Shown: one piece after another, positions 36,030-49,091 of the stretch
How the letters are laid out: each line of letters begins with the position of its first letter
How positions within the stretch are numbered: the stretch's first letter is position 1
NCBI GenBank assembly: GCA_037176725.1
Contig: JAZBRS010000026.1
Span: 101,725,501-101,789,500, forward strand
Length of the DNA: 64,000 nt
DNA from: Posidonia oceanica
Taxonomy: Eukaryota; Streptophyta; Magnoliopsida; Alismatales; Posidoniaceae
Direction: 5' to 3'
Notes under the pieces: model-generated
Database searches by the model: none
The model's input: only the letters and a program-made list of their open reading frames with translations
What the model was told of the DNA's origin: nothing
Translations under genes and position numbers: made by a program

Positions 36030-36516
36030 CAAGATATTCATACATTTTATTTCAGTTGCTTCTTTACTTATGTTGCTTCTTTCCTTAAGTAGATTACTTA
36101 TGTGTTGCTTCTTTCCTTATGTTATTGGCACCAATTGCATCTACTCTGGATTAGCTCTTCGACGTTTCTTTAGGTATCCTCTGTTAACTGGTTATCCACA
36201 TTCACCACTGGCAATGATGCTAATTTCTGTGTTTTCTCGCATCATCTTCTTGAACCTCGCCTAAGCCTTCTCTATTGCCTTGATCATCTGTTATGTTGAT
36301 AGACAACATTAACCCTAGAAGCATCTTGATCGTCCGGTGTTACTGATCCTAGCTACATTCAATTCTTTCTTCGGTTTTGTTTTTACTTGGTCGATGTATC
36401 TTTTCATATATCTTTTCCTGACCGTCTCATGTATCTTTTCTTCTTTGTCTTGGATGTTCTTCCTTGTATCAATGGCTTGCACTAATGGAAATGAAAATTT
36501 CTTTATAAAAAAAAAG
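36030..36516 (+). mobile_element. Possible LINE 3' end with A-rich tail
   Basis: The segment ends with CTAATGGAAATGAAAATTTC, then TTTATAAAAAAAAAGG. This T-rich, stop-filled tail followed by an A run is what I associate with plant L1 3' ends. No reverse transcriptase domain is present, so the call rests on the tail only. Confidence 0.3.
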
Positions 36517-39081
36517 GTTTGCTGATATCTATAGTGGCATATAAGTTTTAACTGTCGGAACAAGTCTTGCAACACTGACTAACAAATTAATCGTCTGAAT
36601 CTATTTGTTGGTAAAGTAGTATACTGTTTTAGTGAGTATGGGGAGTTGTTGATGTCACAACCTCTATTGGGACTATACACCCAAATTACCATTCAACCAT
36701 TTATATACAATAATAATCCAATTCCATGGTAAATCAAGTAATACAAATTTAATCAACAGCTAATTGCACTACACATTATCTAATGGCGTGTAGCTACGTG
36801 ACTCCGTTTATATGTACGAGAAAGCAAAACCGTTGCTAATCTACATCTGAAAAGAAAACAATGACAAAAATGGTGAGTGACCACTAAAGGTCACTCAACA
36901 CAAACCTTGCTACATCAACAGAACCACGGTAAATCTAAACTACGAGGATAATCCAAAATTCTGCAGAAAACACAAGCAAAAGCGCGTACCGCAAACACAC
37001 AAATCCAACGCATCATACATTTTGTAGATACTCTATCTACAATCCACCCAATGGCCCGCTCTAGCACCAAAACATAGAAATCAAAATCATATCACAAGCA
37101 TACATGAAAAACTCTAAACATGCTTCATCTCAGAACCTTTCCACTTTTTTCTTTGAAAACACAATGCACAATTATAACTAAAACATGCTTATCAAATTGG
37201 CTATATTTAGCCAAATAAACTCATAAATCAATCAAATCTCAAATACCTATCATGTTGCCTTACATCAAGTAATTGACATTAGCCCACAAGTAGTTGTCGA
37301 GATACACTGCACTGCCACGATCAAGCCATCCTGCAAGGGACTCCCTCGTCTCAGGTCCCGAAGAACCCTCACAAATGTCCACTCAATGACGTCACTAGAA
37401 GTAAAATACGTGCATATCACGCTCTGACAAACATCACAAAGTATGTCCTCTCAGTGTCTTAAGTCTCTATGTCTGAACCACTTAAAGGACTCTAACCTCC
37501 TGGTCCTACCAGCACCTAACACTTCAACCTCAGCCTCGACCTTGTGTTCGACCATCCAGAAGTACTGTCGTACCTCTTGGTCCCGCCAACACAATCCTTA
37601 AACCTCTTGGTTTACCATCAAAACAATAAAGGTCCATTTGGTAACGATTATTATAACCAGTTATTGAAAAAAAACATTTATATCTGAAAAGCTGAACCAA
37701 ACACTTTATCTTATGCTAGATTATTTTAACATGCCAGTTTCTTGTTTTAAAAATACTGCTTATAGGAATAATCTATTTTTCCATAAACAAAACCAAATAC
37801 TATGTAAAACTTCTCTAAGAAAATCAAAACACACACTTTCAAAACAAGCCATAACTTACTACTATTCAGGACCAAAATGTGTAGCCCATATGCTTGAGTA
37901 AAACATGTAGCTCCACTATGGTAACTTTGTCTTCATACAAAGCAACAACTGTATGATGTATAAAGTATTCATCACTCCCATTAAAAAACAGGATAGTGGG
38001 GAATCTGCCATAAATATCCACATGCATAGGATAATATATGATTCATAAAATTTTGCATAATATATCAAATTCAATATCTCGAAAATTATCTATCCAACAC
38101 ATTCAAAATCGTTGAAATCCGATATCCGTAGCTCGAGATATAATCAAAATACGACAGTAATGTCAAACAACAAATTGAGTTACAGTAAGCATACATATAA
38201 TAAAGAATCCATCCAAATAGCTTGCAATCCAATATAGAAACCATAAAACATAATCACATATATGAGAACCAATATGAATATGAGGAGGCATGTAATTCCA
38301 ATAATCAAAACAATGAATTAAAGTTACTTTCTAAGCTCTTGGCAGGGTGTGTACCTTGAGAAAAGCATGCAAACCCAACACCTACGTCGGCTCTCCATGC
38401 CTTGCCAGAGCTTCGTTCTCAGCCACTCACTCCCTCTAGCTTCCTCCATTGATTCCAGCCAAACTTCAAGCAAAAGTCCCAAATTTAGACACATGTAGAG
38501 AAATCTAAGAGGGATTAACACACCAAACCCAAAATGCAACCGACGAGCTCCTTAAGCCACTAGGAGGTGAAGAATCCAAGATCGTCGTCGGTCCTCTCAT
38601 GCATGAGTTGTGAAGTCTTCCTCCTCTCTCTCTCTCTCTCTCTTCTATACTCCTTGTTTATTCTTCTTTCCCTACGTTTTCCCTCTCTCTCTCTCTCTCT
38701 CTCTCTTGTTGTTGACATCTTTACCACAGGACAGGTTGTCCTTTTACAGCTCTCTGACTTAACCAAGGATTACATGAGTAGCAACACATGCACACACACC
38801 TGTCCCTCTCTTCTATACTCTTGGCTTCAGAGACACATACTTGTGTCACACACATACTTACACTTGCATATCTTTAAAGCATACATTTATATGTATAAAA
38901 GTCAAAGTCGTAACTTATTGTTTTCAAAAAGATCCTTCAATAATTCACATGATCTAATTAAAGAAAGAAATTATCAATTCATTAATAACATAACAATAAT
39001 CATCATATCTCACGTCCAAATGATAATAACAATAATTAGTATGACGGAGAAATTCACCGCCTCCATACATCAGACTACCAA

Positions 39082-39354
39082 TTATTCGTTATCGACTCTC
39101 TCGAGATGGCCCTTAACCGAACTGTCCTTGTACACCAACCCAGAGGCAACACGACCAATATTCTCCCGTGACCATATCAACACCGCCATCTCAGTATTCC
39201 TCCTCAACTTCTTTGTTAGCTCCACCTTGCATCCAATGGCCACTCGCATCGGAAGTTGCATGGAGGTCAGCTGGAAATTAACGTACCGTGCACTTGCATG
39301 GTAGGGATGCAAAATAAGGTTCCATATGGAGACACATTCTTGGTGGTCTTGCAA
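39082..39354 (-). pseudogene. Possible RNase H-like fragment of a non-LTR retroelement
   Basis: The minus frame contains CKVELTKKLRRNTEMAVL followed by GRVASGLVYKDSS. This vaguely follows the plant LINE-associated RNase H pattern (C-D.A......A.V.....G.V..G....SS). The match is weak, and no neighbouring LINE domains are in frame. Confidence 0.25.
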
Positions 39355-40379
39355 TATCGAGTGCTCATATATGCCACGTCAACCATCTCTCTCCTTTTTT
39401 ATGACTCTTGATTCCATGGCATCCACGCACCAGTGAGGGGAGTATTGTTTGTGTCTTTTGCATTTAGATTAATCTAACTTACATGACATAAGATAAATCG
39501 AGATCAAAAAGCCTCTGGTACGTATTAATCTCTGTTATTCATGGTATTTCTCTTTTAATCTTTATTTTTTTCGATGCTGTACTTTCCAATCCTTTCCAAT
39601 ATTCAATCTCCATGTGTTTCAAGAAGAAGAAGAAGAAGATGCTCATGAAGTTGGTGAAACCTTCAACCAAAGCATGCATCGTGTTTGAGTGAGAAGAATC
39701 TACATCAATATCACAATCAACAACGTAAATTGAGAGTGACGTTCACAAATCAATGTTATTGAACGTGGACAATCAAAGTCAATCTACACAAAAGTCTATA
39801 TACATACCAAGAAATACAGAAGAAAAGATTCATCTTCTCTTTTGCAAAGTATCTATCTCCATTTCTTTCTTCTTAACAAAAAAAATCTAATCTGTCTAAT
39901 GATGTGTAATATATTAAAAATTCATAATTTTTTGAGTTCTTTCAACTATTCAATAAAGATTATAGCATCAACAGCTTAGATTTAACAAAATTTGGTATAG
40001 CCAAAACGTAATGAAGTTTTAACCATCATGTGTTCTTTGTAACCTTCAAGAGAACTTGCTTGCTTTCTCCCGGAAGGAACAAACGGGAGTCTTTATTATT
40101 ATTGTTAATGAACAATAATTATTTTCATTGGGATTCTTGAAAAATTAGAGACTTTGATTTGATGCTGATATCATTAATAAAATTTTAAGTACTTCTATTT
40201 GCAGGTCTAAAATTGTTTGGAGGCGTGGCACATATGTAATATACATCGTAAATTCTGGTTATAAATTCCTCAAAAATCACACATATCCTTGGTGGTAAAT
40301 ATTTTACTTTTGCATATGATAATTCTATTATTAAAGCTAAATAAGAAATATAATTATCTTCCATTTAGAGTTATCAATT

Positions 40380-40560
40380 GTTGAGGAGATGTCTTGCAGA
40401 TATCATCCCTATTTGGCAAGAGATTACCATAGATAGATTAGACTCGGGTTATGTTTAAGGAAACGGTGGACACTTTTGATCATCTTCTTGTCAAGTGTCT
40501 GACCATCCTTTCACTAAACTTGTTTGGTGTGGGACTGATCTGTTACAAAATTACAATGCA
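40380..40560 (+). pseudogene. Possible LINE zinc-binding (zf-RVT-like) remnant
   Basis: A short + strand stretch reads VDTFDHLLVKC, close to the E-VDHLLLHC phrase downstream of reverse transcriptase in plant LINEs. Stops flank it. It is a small decayed fragment at best. Confidence 0.3.
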
Positions 40561-41398
40561 AGTTTGATCTTATTCATCAAGTCAAAGTAGAAAAGACTCA
40601 ACAGAGTCCAAGGAGTCAATTGAGGGACTTATCTTTACTCATATTGTTGCCATGAAGAATCGGAATGTGAGATGACTTCTCGTGAAGGAAACACCTTGTC
40701 CACACACCACTCATCGTTTGTATTACAGTAAGCTACAATACTGTGTAACAGTGGAACTAAATTTTCCTTCAGAAAAATACCAAGTGGACAAGATATTGGA
40801 AGCACCTCAAGTTGGTTCTTTAAAGGATAGTGTTGATGTGGGCACAAATGCCAAGGAGCACAAAGGTTGTATTGCAGCTATAAAGCAGAGATAACGAGGG
40901 ACGAATCTAGCTTTGGCATTCAAGCAATTGAATAATAATGATATGATAATGATATGGATCTGCTGGTTGGTGCAAGATTCGAGGAGGCTCAACATGAGCT
41001 CGATGTGAACTTATTATTTATCTCTCACTTTAGAGTGAGGTCCACTGGGAGAGTTTCTTCGTTTTGAATTTTTGAATCTTGTGTTATCTACAACTCCTAT
41101 CATAAATTGGATTAGAGAAGAACATCTCTCAGAAGCTCATGATTAATCATTTTACGTGAGAACATGAAAGTCGAGGATGTTTTCACTTTTGAATCTTGTC
41201 TTATATTCTCTATTAATTCTCACCTAAATTATCAGACATTTAGATCCCAACTCTTTCTAATGTATTTTGGTTGCAGGAAAATAGGTTCAGGCTACAACCC
41301 TTGATATTAAAAAAATCAATCCATAAACTTAACTTTTCTCAAGAAGGAAAAATAAAATAAAACAACACTTTTTAAACAAACAAAAAGTAAGCAACAAC

Positions 41399-41613
41399 TG
41401 TTAAAAATATATCACATGGATTTGATATATACATCAAAAATAAGAAAGAACATAAAGGAAAAAAAACATATATTCTTCCCACACAGAATATTATCATGAT
41501 AAATCAACAAGGAAACCATATAGATTACTTTCAATGAGTCTAATCACAAAATAGCTAATAATACTTTAATTGATTTTACATTGGCTCACATATTATTGGA
41601 TTTTAACCTAATA
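41399..41613 (-). repeat. 3' LTR of the intergenic copia element, internally deleted
   Basis: Only about 215 bp, against 509 bp for the 5' LTR. Both ends align with the other LTR, but about 295 bp from its middle are absent, between CAACAAGGA and the sequence preceding CTTTCAATGAG. Confidence 0.85.
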
Positions 41614-42049
41614 ATCTCCCACTTAAACGACACATAGAATTAACAATTAAAGCATTAAAACTTTATGAGCTAAAAAATGACTATTTAAACAAAAACATCT
41701 TATAATCTGGTTCATTAACTGTACCTACATAGGATCAAAGAAGTTTTCATTACTTTAGGCGTAATTCAACCCACAATGGTCACTAATGCTAATACAACTA
41801 ACGACATTGATCAAATGTGGATGTGTATCATAGAATTTGGACAAAGTGATATGAACACGTCCATATCCAATTGGTCCAATATTTAGTGAAATCAACATAA
41901 ATATCTAAAATGTAAATAACTAGAAACTTTGTTTCTGCAGAAAATAATGCTTATTATAACAGAGCATCTAAATACAAATTCCTACTAAACTGATATATCA
42001 TCAAATAGTACAACACCCACATGAACGACATGTTTATAAAAGACCATGG

Positions 42050-42460
42050 GTGGTACTCCCTTAGTAAGCGGATCTGCAATCATGGAGTTTGTCCCAATAT
42101 GCTCTATAGACAACTGGCCATCCTAGATTCTTTCTTTTACAACAAGGAATTTCATGTCTATATGCTTAGACTTTGATAAGCTCCTGTTGTTATTGGAATA
42201 TAGCACATCAGATTTATTGTCACAATATAGCCTGAGTGGTCTTTCAATTCCATCTATAATCTGTAGACCTGTAACAAAATTCCTTAGCTATATTTCCTGA
42301 TTGGATGCCTTATAGCATGTTATATACTCAACTGTTATAGTAGAAGGAGCTATAAGTGTCTGCTTGACACTTTTCCATGATATAACTCAACCTGGTAGCA
42401 AGTATACAAAGCTCGAAGTTAGAGTCAGAATACCCAATGATCTCCGACTAATCCAATTTT
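42050..42460 (-). pseudogene. Copia RNase H region, degenerate
   Basis: Minus-strand pieces include KSKHIDMKF-like and DPLTKGVPP-like phrases at about 42050-42180. These are the usual end of copia polyproteins (the host-of-KHID...ADPLTK pattern). Frames are broken. Confidence 0.65.
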
Positions 42461-42522
42461 CTATACACAAGTGCGGAGTCTTTAGTTCTTTGCAAATACC
42501 GCATGACCCTCTTAACAGCTTT

Positions 42523-43203
42523 CTAGTGATAAATACTTGGATTGATTAAGTATCTGCCTAACACGCCAATAATGTACGCGAGATCTGGATGCGTACAAAT
42601 TTGAGCATACATAAGACTCCTAACTGCCAAAGCATATGGAATCTTTTTCATTTCATTTTGTTCAAAATCATTATTAGGATACTGTTTGAGACTAAACTTG
42701 TCTCCCTTAGCCACAAGGGTATTACCTGGCTTGCACCTACTAATGCCACACCTTTTAATGACTTTTTTTATATAGTGCTTTTGTGATAATCTAAGAATAC
42801 TTCGAGAACGATTCTGAAGTATTTAGATTCCTAATACAATAGAAGCTTCACCAAGATCTTTCATCTCAAATTTATTTGAGAGAAATTTCTTGGTCTCTTT
42901 AAGTAAGTCCATATTATTAGTGGCAAGAAGTATGTCATCAATATACAAAACCAAGAAAATATATTTATTCCCATCAAACTTATGGTATACACAATTATTT
43001 GCCAAATTCATCTCAAAACCAAACGAGATAACAACTTGATGAAATTTGTGATACCATTGACGGGATGCTTGTTTTAAATCATAAATGGACTTCTTAAGTT
43101 TGCAAACCATTTTCTTTGCATCACCTAATGCAAAGTGTTCTAGTTGTACCATATAGATTGTTTCATCAATGTCACCATTGAGAAACGTCATTTTTACGTC
43201 CAA
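42523..43203 (-). pseudogene. Copia reverse transcriptase, near-intact core
   Basis: The 126-codon frame at 43203-42823 starts DVKMTFLNGDIDETIYM and continues through KLKKSIYDLKQASRQWY to the catalytic LYIDDILLATNN box and DLGEASIVLGI. The frame at 42714-42523 continues with IPYALAVRSLMYAQICTHPD. A stop or frameshift lies between them. Confidence 0.88.
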
Positions 43204-43499
43204 TTGGTGTAGCTCAATGTCAAATGAGCAACTAATGGCATAATAATCTGAAAATAGTATTTTGATGAAACTGGAGAGAAAGTCTCTTTATAATCAATGC
43301 CTTCCCTTTAAGTAAATCCATTAGCAACAAAACGAGCCTTATATCTTCCCACATTACCTTGCGAATCCCTTTTGGTTTTAAATATCCATTTGCAACCAAT
43401 AGGTTTCGCGCCTTCAGGTAATAGGACAAGATCCCAAACGTCATTGTCCTTCATAGATTTAAACTTATCGTTCATGGCATCTATCCACTTTTAAGAATT

Positions 43500-45173
43500 G
43501 AAACTAATGATTTCTTAATGGACATTGATTGGATCATCATCCATCAAGTCGTTATCAACTTGATGTTCATGGAGAAATACGACATAATCACCTGAAATCG
43601 TATTTCTCTTTTCTCTAGTGGACCTCTTAAGTGGCATTGGCTCTTAAAGGAGTTGAGTTTGTTTTTCTTAAATGGAGAGAGGATCAACAATGTCTTGCTT
43701 CGGATTTGCCTCTTGAACAATATTAGGAATTAATTCTTGATCATCGTCAATAGCAATTGTAGGAAGAGAAATAAATTCACCTTCAAAGACAATGTCTCTA
43801 TCCTTACCTTCCTCCTTAAACTCTACTTCCTCAAAAAACCTAGCATTATCCGTCTCGAAAAAAGATCTAGTAGTAGGATCATAAAACTTAAAGCCTCTAG
43901 ACTTCTCAGAATGTCTAATAGCATAGCAGTTAATAGTCCTAGAGTTCAGTTTATTTTCATTAGGCTTATAAGGCCTAGCTTTAGCTGGACAACCCTACAC
44001 ATGAAGATGTTTTATGTTGGATTTTTTCCCAACCCATAATTCATAGGGGGTTTTAGCCACTGTTTTAGTTAGTACTCTGTTTAATATGTAAGCTGTAGTC
44101 TTAAGTGCCTAGCTCTAGAGAGATTCTAGCAAGATAAAATGACTAATCATACTCCTCATCATGTCCTTAAGTATCCTATTGCGCCTCTCCGCAACACCAT
44201 TCATGGTTGGAGAACTAGACATGGTGTATTGAGGGACAATACCACATTATTCAAGGAACTTGGCAAACGGGCTTGGACGTTGTTCATCGGATCCATCATA
44301 TCTACCGTGGTACTCACCACCACGATGAAATCTAACGACTTTAATTCTTTTGTTGAGTTGATTTTCAACTTCAACCTTAAATTATTTGAACACATCCAAG
44401 GTCTATGATTTTTCATGAATGAGATATACGTAGTCATAGCGTGAATAGTCGTCTATGAACGTAATAAAGTATTGTTGACCATTCCAATATGCCGTAGGGA
44501 ATATTCCACAAATATCCGTATGTATTAGTTCTAATACGTTTGAACATCTATTGGCACCTAATCTCCTAACATCGATTTGTTTTCCTTTAATACACTCAAT
44601 GTAAACTTGAAAATCTGCTGAGTTAAGAGAAGGAAGAATTCCATTTGACACAAATCTCTTTATTCGTTGTTTAGAGATACGACATAAACGCTTATGACAT
44701 AACATAGCGGAATCTTCACTTGATTTTCGCTTTGTACGTTTAGATGTAGAATGTAATGCTTCATTATGAGAAGTTATTGTATCAAGCAAATATAGATTGT
44801 TATTATTAATCAAAGAACCGATATCAACAAGATTAGAATCTTGAAAAATACTAAAATTTCCATTTCGCTGAAGACAAGAATATCCAGATTTGTCTAAGAC
44901 GAAAATAGAAATCAAATTCCACCTAAATGATGGTACAATATAAGTCTCTTTCAAATCTAAATTACAATACATTCTTAACAACAATCTAAAATGATCAATA
45001 GCTTCTACTTCTACTTTATTGCCGTTACCTATAAAGATGTATCTTTCGCCATCACTTGGTATCCGACAATTTAGACAACCTTGCATAGACACACTTATGT
45101 GAATAATTGCAGCAGAATCTATCCACAAAGTGTGTTTAGGTACAGAAGTTATATTATCTTCAGAACAAACCAA
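43500..45173 (-). pseudogene. Copia protease, pre-integrase and integrase region
   Basis: The 256-codon frame at 45173-44403 begins LWIDSAAIIHISVS, the decayed retropepsin site (W--DSGA--H). It then carries RYIFIGNGNKVEV, the pre-integrase region and an integrase start ending ITFIDDYSRYDYVY. Further integrase pieces down to about 43500 are in other frames. Confidence 0.8.
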
Positions 45174-45224
45174 AGTAAAAGATGTACCTTTCTTAGCACG
45201 CCAAGCGTGATACTTGGTACAGTC

Positions 45225-46056
45225 TTCCTTCTTTTACCCACCCTTCTTGCAAAAGTGGCAGGTAAACTCAATCTGCCTCTGTTACTTCTTGGGTGAAACA
45301 CTTGCAGCTTAATTGGGCTTTAGTTTTCTTTTACCTTTGTTCTTAGAGGTGGAAACCAGATGAATATTCTCTATCTTATCTTGCTTCAGTTTCTCTTCCT
45401 CTTACACACAATGCGAAATGCACTTATTAAGAGTCTATTTCTCATTCTGGCGGTTGTAATTGACCTTGAATTGAATGTATTGTGTAGGAAGAAAGATCAA
45501 AATTAAATGCACAAGCAAGTCTTCCGATAACTCTAACTTAAGTGCTTTTGTTTTGAAACGATATTAAACATCTCTAAAATATATTCCCTTATGTTTCTCT
45601 TGGCCTTGTACCTCATAGAAACTAATTTTGCCAATAGCGTACTAGTTTTCACATTTTTATTTTTAACAAATCGTTTCTCAAGGTCATTGAGAGTTGTCTC
45701 TTTGGACATTATACCCTTAAAAGTTTCTGGAATGATGCGTTTCATGATCATCAGACTTAGTCGATTGGAACGCTCCCACTTTCATAAGCTTTCTTGTCCT
45801 CAACCGAACTGCCAGACTAAAAAAGAAGGGGTTGTTCTATCCTTAGGGTTAAATCTAGATCCATGCACCTGAGAACAATCATAACGTTCTCTTTCCAGTA
45901 CTTGAAATTAGTGTAATTAAGCATGGTGATTGATTTTATGTTGGCAGTTATGAAAGCAGATGCCTTAACTGAAGCAATTAATAAATAATTGAAAACCCAA
46001 CGAATAGTTAGTCCATTGACAACCATATGAATCTTTAATAATAAAGAAACAAACAA
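45225..46056 (-). pseudogene. Copia gag with disabled zinc knuckle
   Basis: Frames at 46056-45817 (MLNYTNFKYWKENVMIVL) and 45751-45533 (LNDLEKRFVKNKNVKTS) are copia gag pieces. The zinc knuckle at about 45219-45261 reads CHFCKKGG, a stop, then KKEDC. The stop codon at 45234-45236 takes the place of the metal-binding histidine of CX2CX4HX4C. Confidence 0.75.
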
Positions 46057-47000
46057 ATAAATTCAATTTATGGTAGGACTCATTTTAAGATACTTAGCAC
46101 AATATCGACATTTAGCATTTGGACAGAAATGTCAACTTATAAGTGGTACTCTTCAATGTAATAATTAAATGCTGCCAATTAGTCATGTCAAGTAATAAGT
46201 CTTCATTTGAGACGATCAGTTACCCACATGGAACAACTATATAATTGTCATGCATTTATTACCACAAGTGTGCTTGATATTCGGCAAAATAGTAATTTTC
46301 CTTTGGACTAATTACTATCCGCATGAATATCAATCACACAAACGTCTTCTATGTCGAATAGACCAATCTAGGAAAAATAGTCTATTTTGGTAGGGTGTTG
46401 CTTTGATTAATCTATTATTAGAATAGAAGACAATTATATTTAATAATCAATAATGAATTTATTTGATGACAAAAATCATAGACTAACATTTAATGCATGC
46501 TTAAACAATCATTAAATAAAGTCAAGATATAATATTTAGCATAACTCTAATTGCACGTAAAATCTTTCAGGTGAAAACTAAATCATGCAAAATAATATAA
46601 TATTTAACAATATAAAAGTTAATTATGCAAAATATCCATTTTTTTTCACATTTAACCGTACAAAATGCAAAACCGCGTGATCTCACATTGTTCATGCATC
46701 CGTTTTTTTTTAACGCGTGAAAACCATCTTTTTCTTCTTCCGCACCTCCACCATCAAATCCTTAAAGGCTTGTTGCATCATTCCACCTGAAAATAGCAAA
46801 TGGGAGATGACCATAGATCCGAAGATGACGTCGACGATGTTCATCTCGGAAGATTGGCAAAGGGACAAGGGGAAGATCTTAAATTCTGAATTTTATTTTA
46901 TTTTAATCATTTTTGTACATGAAATCATGATTTCTACATATATCAAACATGATTCTAGAGTCCTTGATGATTTAATCATTATTATGACTCTGATACCATT

Positions 47001-47509
47001 TGTTAAAAATATATCACATAGATTTGATATATATACCAAAAATAGGGAAGAACACAAAGGAAAAAAACACATATTCTTTTCAAATAGGATATTGTTATGA
47101 TAAATCAACAAGGATAATAACTAAATCGGAAGCGTACCTGAATTTATGATAAAAATCGAAATATTTGTCCTTTACCACGTGCACGGAATCTGGTCTTTCA
47201 AAACCACTAAGCTCTTCTTTTTGTCTTTCTCAAGATGGAGGTGAGAGAGAAGGGATGCTAAAAGTCTTAGGGTTTCGTGACTATGATTATTATTTATAGA
47301 ATGTATATTTTTACATATTTCTAATCGACTCATAAATAAATAGAAATATACCAAATAATCTTTACATAATTAATATACACCACTTAAAATGTCAATAGGC
47401 TCAATCCAAAACCAAATAAATCACTTTCAATGAGCCTAATCACAAAATAACGTATAATACTTTAATTGATTTTACATTGATTCACATATTATTGGATTTT
47501 AACCCAACA
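47001..47509 (-). repeat. 5' LTR of the intergenic copia element
   Basis: 509 bp, starting TGTTAAAAATATATC and ending TTTTAACCCAACA on the + strand, with the target-site duplication ACAAC outside. Its ends match the shorter LTR at 41399-41613. Confidence 0.88.
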
Positions 47510-47517
47510 ACAACTAA

Positions 47518-49020
47518 TTAGGGGTGTATATAGGTCTAAGTTGATTAAAAAACCAAAGCAACCCGACCTGTGTAGGTTGGGTTGGATCAAATTTTTTGTA
47601 TCATAGATTGAGTATGGGTCAAAAAATCTCAAACCCAAACTTTTTAGGTTAGGTATAGATTTTAAGGACGGGTTGCCCGACCTGACCTGAAACTTGAAGG
47701 TGTATATATATATATATAATTAATTATTTATATTTATAAATACATATTACATATATAATTATTTATTTATAAAATATTAATCCCTTTCTCCAAAACTCAA
47801 TTTCAAACCAGTACTTTCTTGTGGTTTATTAAGCAAAAATAAAAGAACAAGATTGTTTATCACTTTGTCATGAATTATTTATAAACTTCAGATTGATAAT
47901 TTATATTATTAAAAGAATGTCAATAATAAAATTTTATTATTGAGAAAATTTTATCTTGAGAAAATCTAGTTAAAAAAGGCTGGTTGGGTTCAACAGTATA
48001 TGTTTTCTATGGATGTGCAGTAGAATCTATTGTGTATATTTTTTTGCATTGCCGAGTTACTAAGTATAGGCGTTTTTCCTGCATAACACTATTTGTATGA
48101 ATAACTTGCACATTGATGAAATTTTCTCTTTGTCTGCTTGGACCAAATTCAATTTAAATGTCCGATGTTAGAATATGTTGGTGCTAGCTACTATCTGGTG
48201 CATTTGGTTAAATAGAAACTCTATGATTTTTAGAAACCATTGTAGAAATTTTTTTTCACTGATATTTCAGATTATCATTTTGTTGATTTCTTGGATAGAT
48301 ATCCTTCTCACAGGGTATGATTCAGAGGTCTTCTCCCATACAATTCAGCACAGACAGTAAGAGTAGGACCAGACCCAAGCTTCTCAAATTGCCCATGATA
48401 TTGCTACTTTTATTGGTATAATGGTATTGCGGGGATCTCTGAGTCTGTACCTGGCTCATCTTATCAGTCTGTTGAGGCTGCATATGACCCCTTGGCCCCG
48501 TCATCTATTGGTTCCGACAACTGACTTATTGTTGGGATTCGTCATCTTTCTTCTTTGGCTTATTTTAGTTGGACTGGACATTATCTTTTCTTGGCTTTTG
48601 TTGAGATTCTGGACTGTAAAATTTTATTTATTTTTGGACTTGTCTATTGTTTGCCTTACCCCTACTCTATTTGGGATATTTTTTTGGAAACATGTAACTT
48701 AAACTTGTTATTTTGTTGCTTGGCGGTGATACTTATAGTCAAGTTAATATTAATATATTTACTTATCGTTTGTAAAAAAAAAAGAATATCAATAAATCAT
48801 ATTTTTGTTTACAGTATAATCAAATTGTTTACTATTTTATGTTTATTATTAATGTTGTATATTTTTATATAATATATAAATATAATATTTAATTTTTAAT
48901 AAGTATATGTAAAACTTGAGAACCAATCTGACGCAATTCAAAATTTATGGTTCAGATTAAGTTGGATATAGACTGAAATTGAGTCAAATATGGATCTAAA
49001 TTTATCCAACTCTAACCAGT
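47518..49020. mobile_element. Fragment of a TAGGGGTGT-type repeat, interrupted by a LINE
   Basis: The sequence starts TAGGGGTGTATATAGG, then words such as GGTTGGGTTGGATCAAATTT. Related words reappear at about 48950-49020. This resembles small hAT-like repeats beginning TAGGGGTG. I could not find the expected mirror-image right end, so the right boundary is uncertain. Confidence 0.35.
47927..48779 (+). mobile_element. 5'-truncated LINE with poly(A) tail
   Basis: An insertion of about 850 bp flanked by a 16-bp duplication with one mismatch: AAAAGAATGTCAATAA at 47911-47926 and AAAAGAATATCAATAA at 48780-48795. It ends in an A run at about 48774-48783. On +, around 48020-48360, the translation shows GCAVESIVYIFLHC (zf-RVT pattern) and LATIWCIWLNRNSMIFRN, typical of the C-terminal part of plant L1 ORF2. 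The reverse transcriptase proper is missing, as expected of 5' truncation. Confidence 0.7.
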
Positions 49021-49091
49021 TGAGTTGTGGGTTCATTTTAATCCACGCATGTTACTGCGACCAATCCAAAATTTGGAGATGAGACGACACA

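Larger units (their letters stand above)
36517..41393. other. Repeat-rich intergenic DNA without a supported gene
   Basis: About 4.9 kb. A TGTCACAACC start at 36653 looks like the beginning of an LTR, but no partner end was found. CT microsatellites lie at 38623-38641 and 38681-38705 and generate a spurious 245-codon open frame on +. An AAG microsatellite lies at 39621-39640. Fragments resembling LINE coding sequence occur at about 39082-39354 (minus) and 40380-40560 (plus) and are listed separately. Confidence 0.45.
41399..47509 (-). mobile_element. Ty1-copia LTR retrotransposon, second copy type
   Basis: A 6.1-kb element in intergenic DNA. The exact target-site duplication ACAAC lies at 41394-41398 and 47510-47514. 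The initiator tRNA-Met primer binding site (TGGTATCAGAGTC on the minus strand) adjoins the 5' LTR at about 46987-46999. The polypurine tract AAGTGGGAGAT adjoins the 3' LTR. Minus-strand domain order is gag, zinc knuckle, protease and pre-integrase, integrase, RT, RNase H. Frames are interrupted. It is unrelated at the LTR level to the copia element at 19.6-25 kb. Confidence 0.92.

Noticed and set aside
35890..36264. 124-codon open frame on +
   Set aside because: It runs through the SINE-like head and a low-complexity Leu/Phe-rich tail. No domain.
37630..37870. GGTCCATTTGGTAACG as a MITE terminus
   Set aside because: The candidate right end (AAACCAAATA) is too short and degenerate, and no target duplication is visible.
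36653..38340. TGTCACAACC start of a possible LTR
   Set aside because: No matching CA-type end, primer site or second copy in the window.
38567..39304. 245-codon open frame on +
   Set aside because: It begins in CT microsatellites, is low-complexity at first and matches no protein family that I know. No splice or promoter context.
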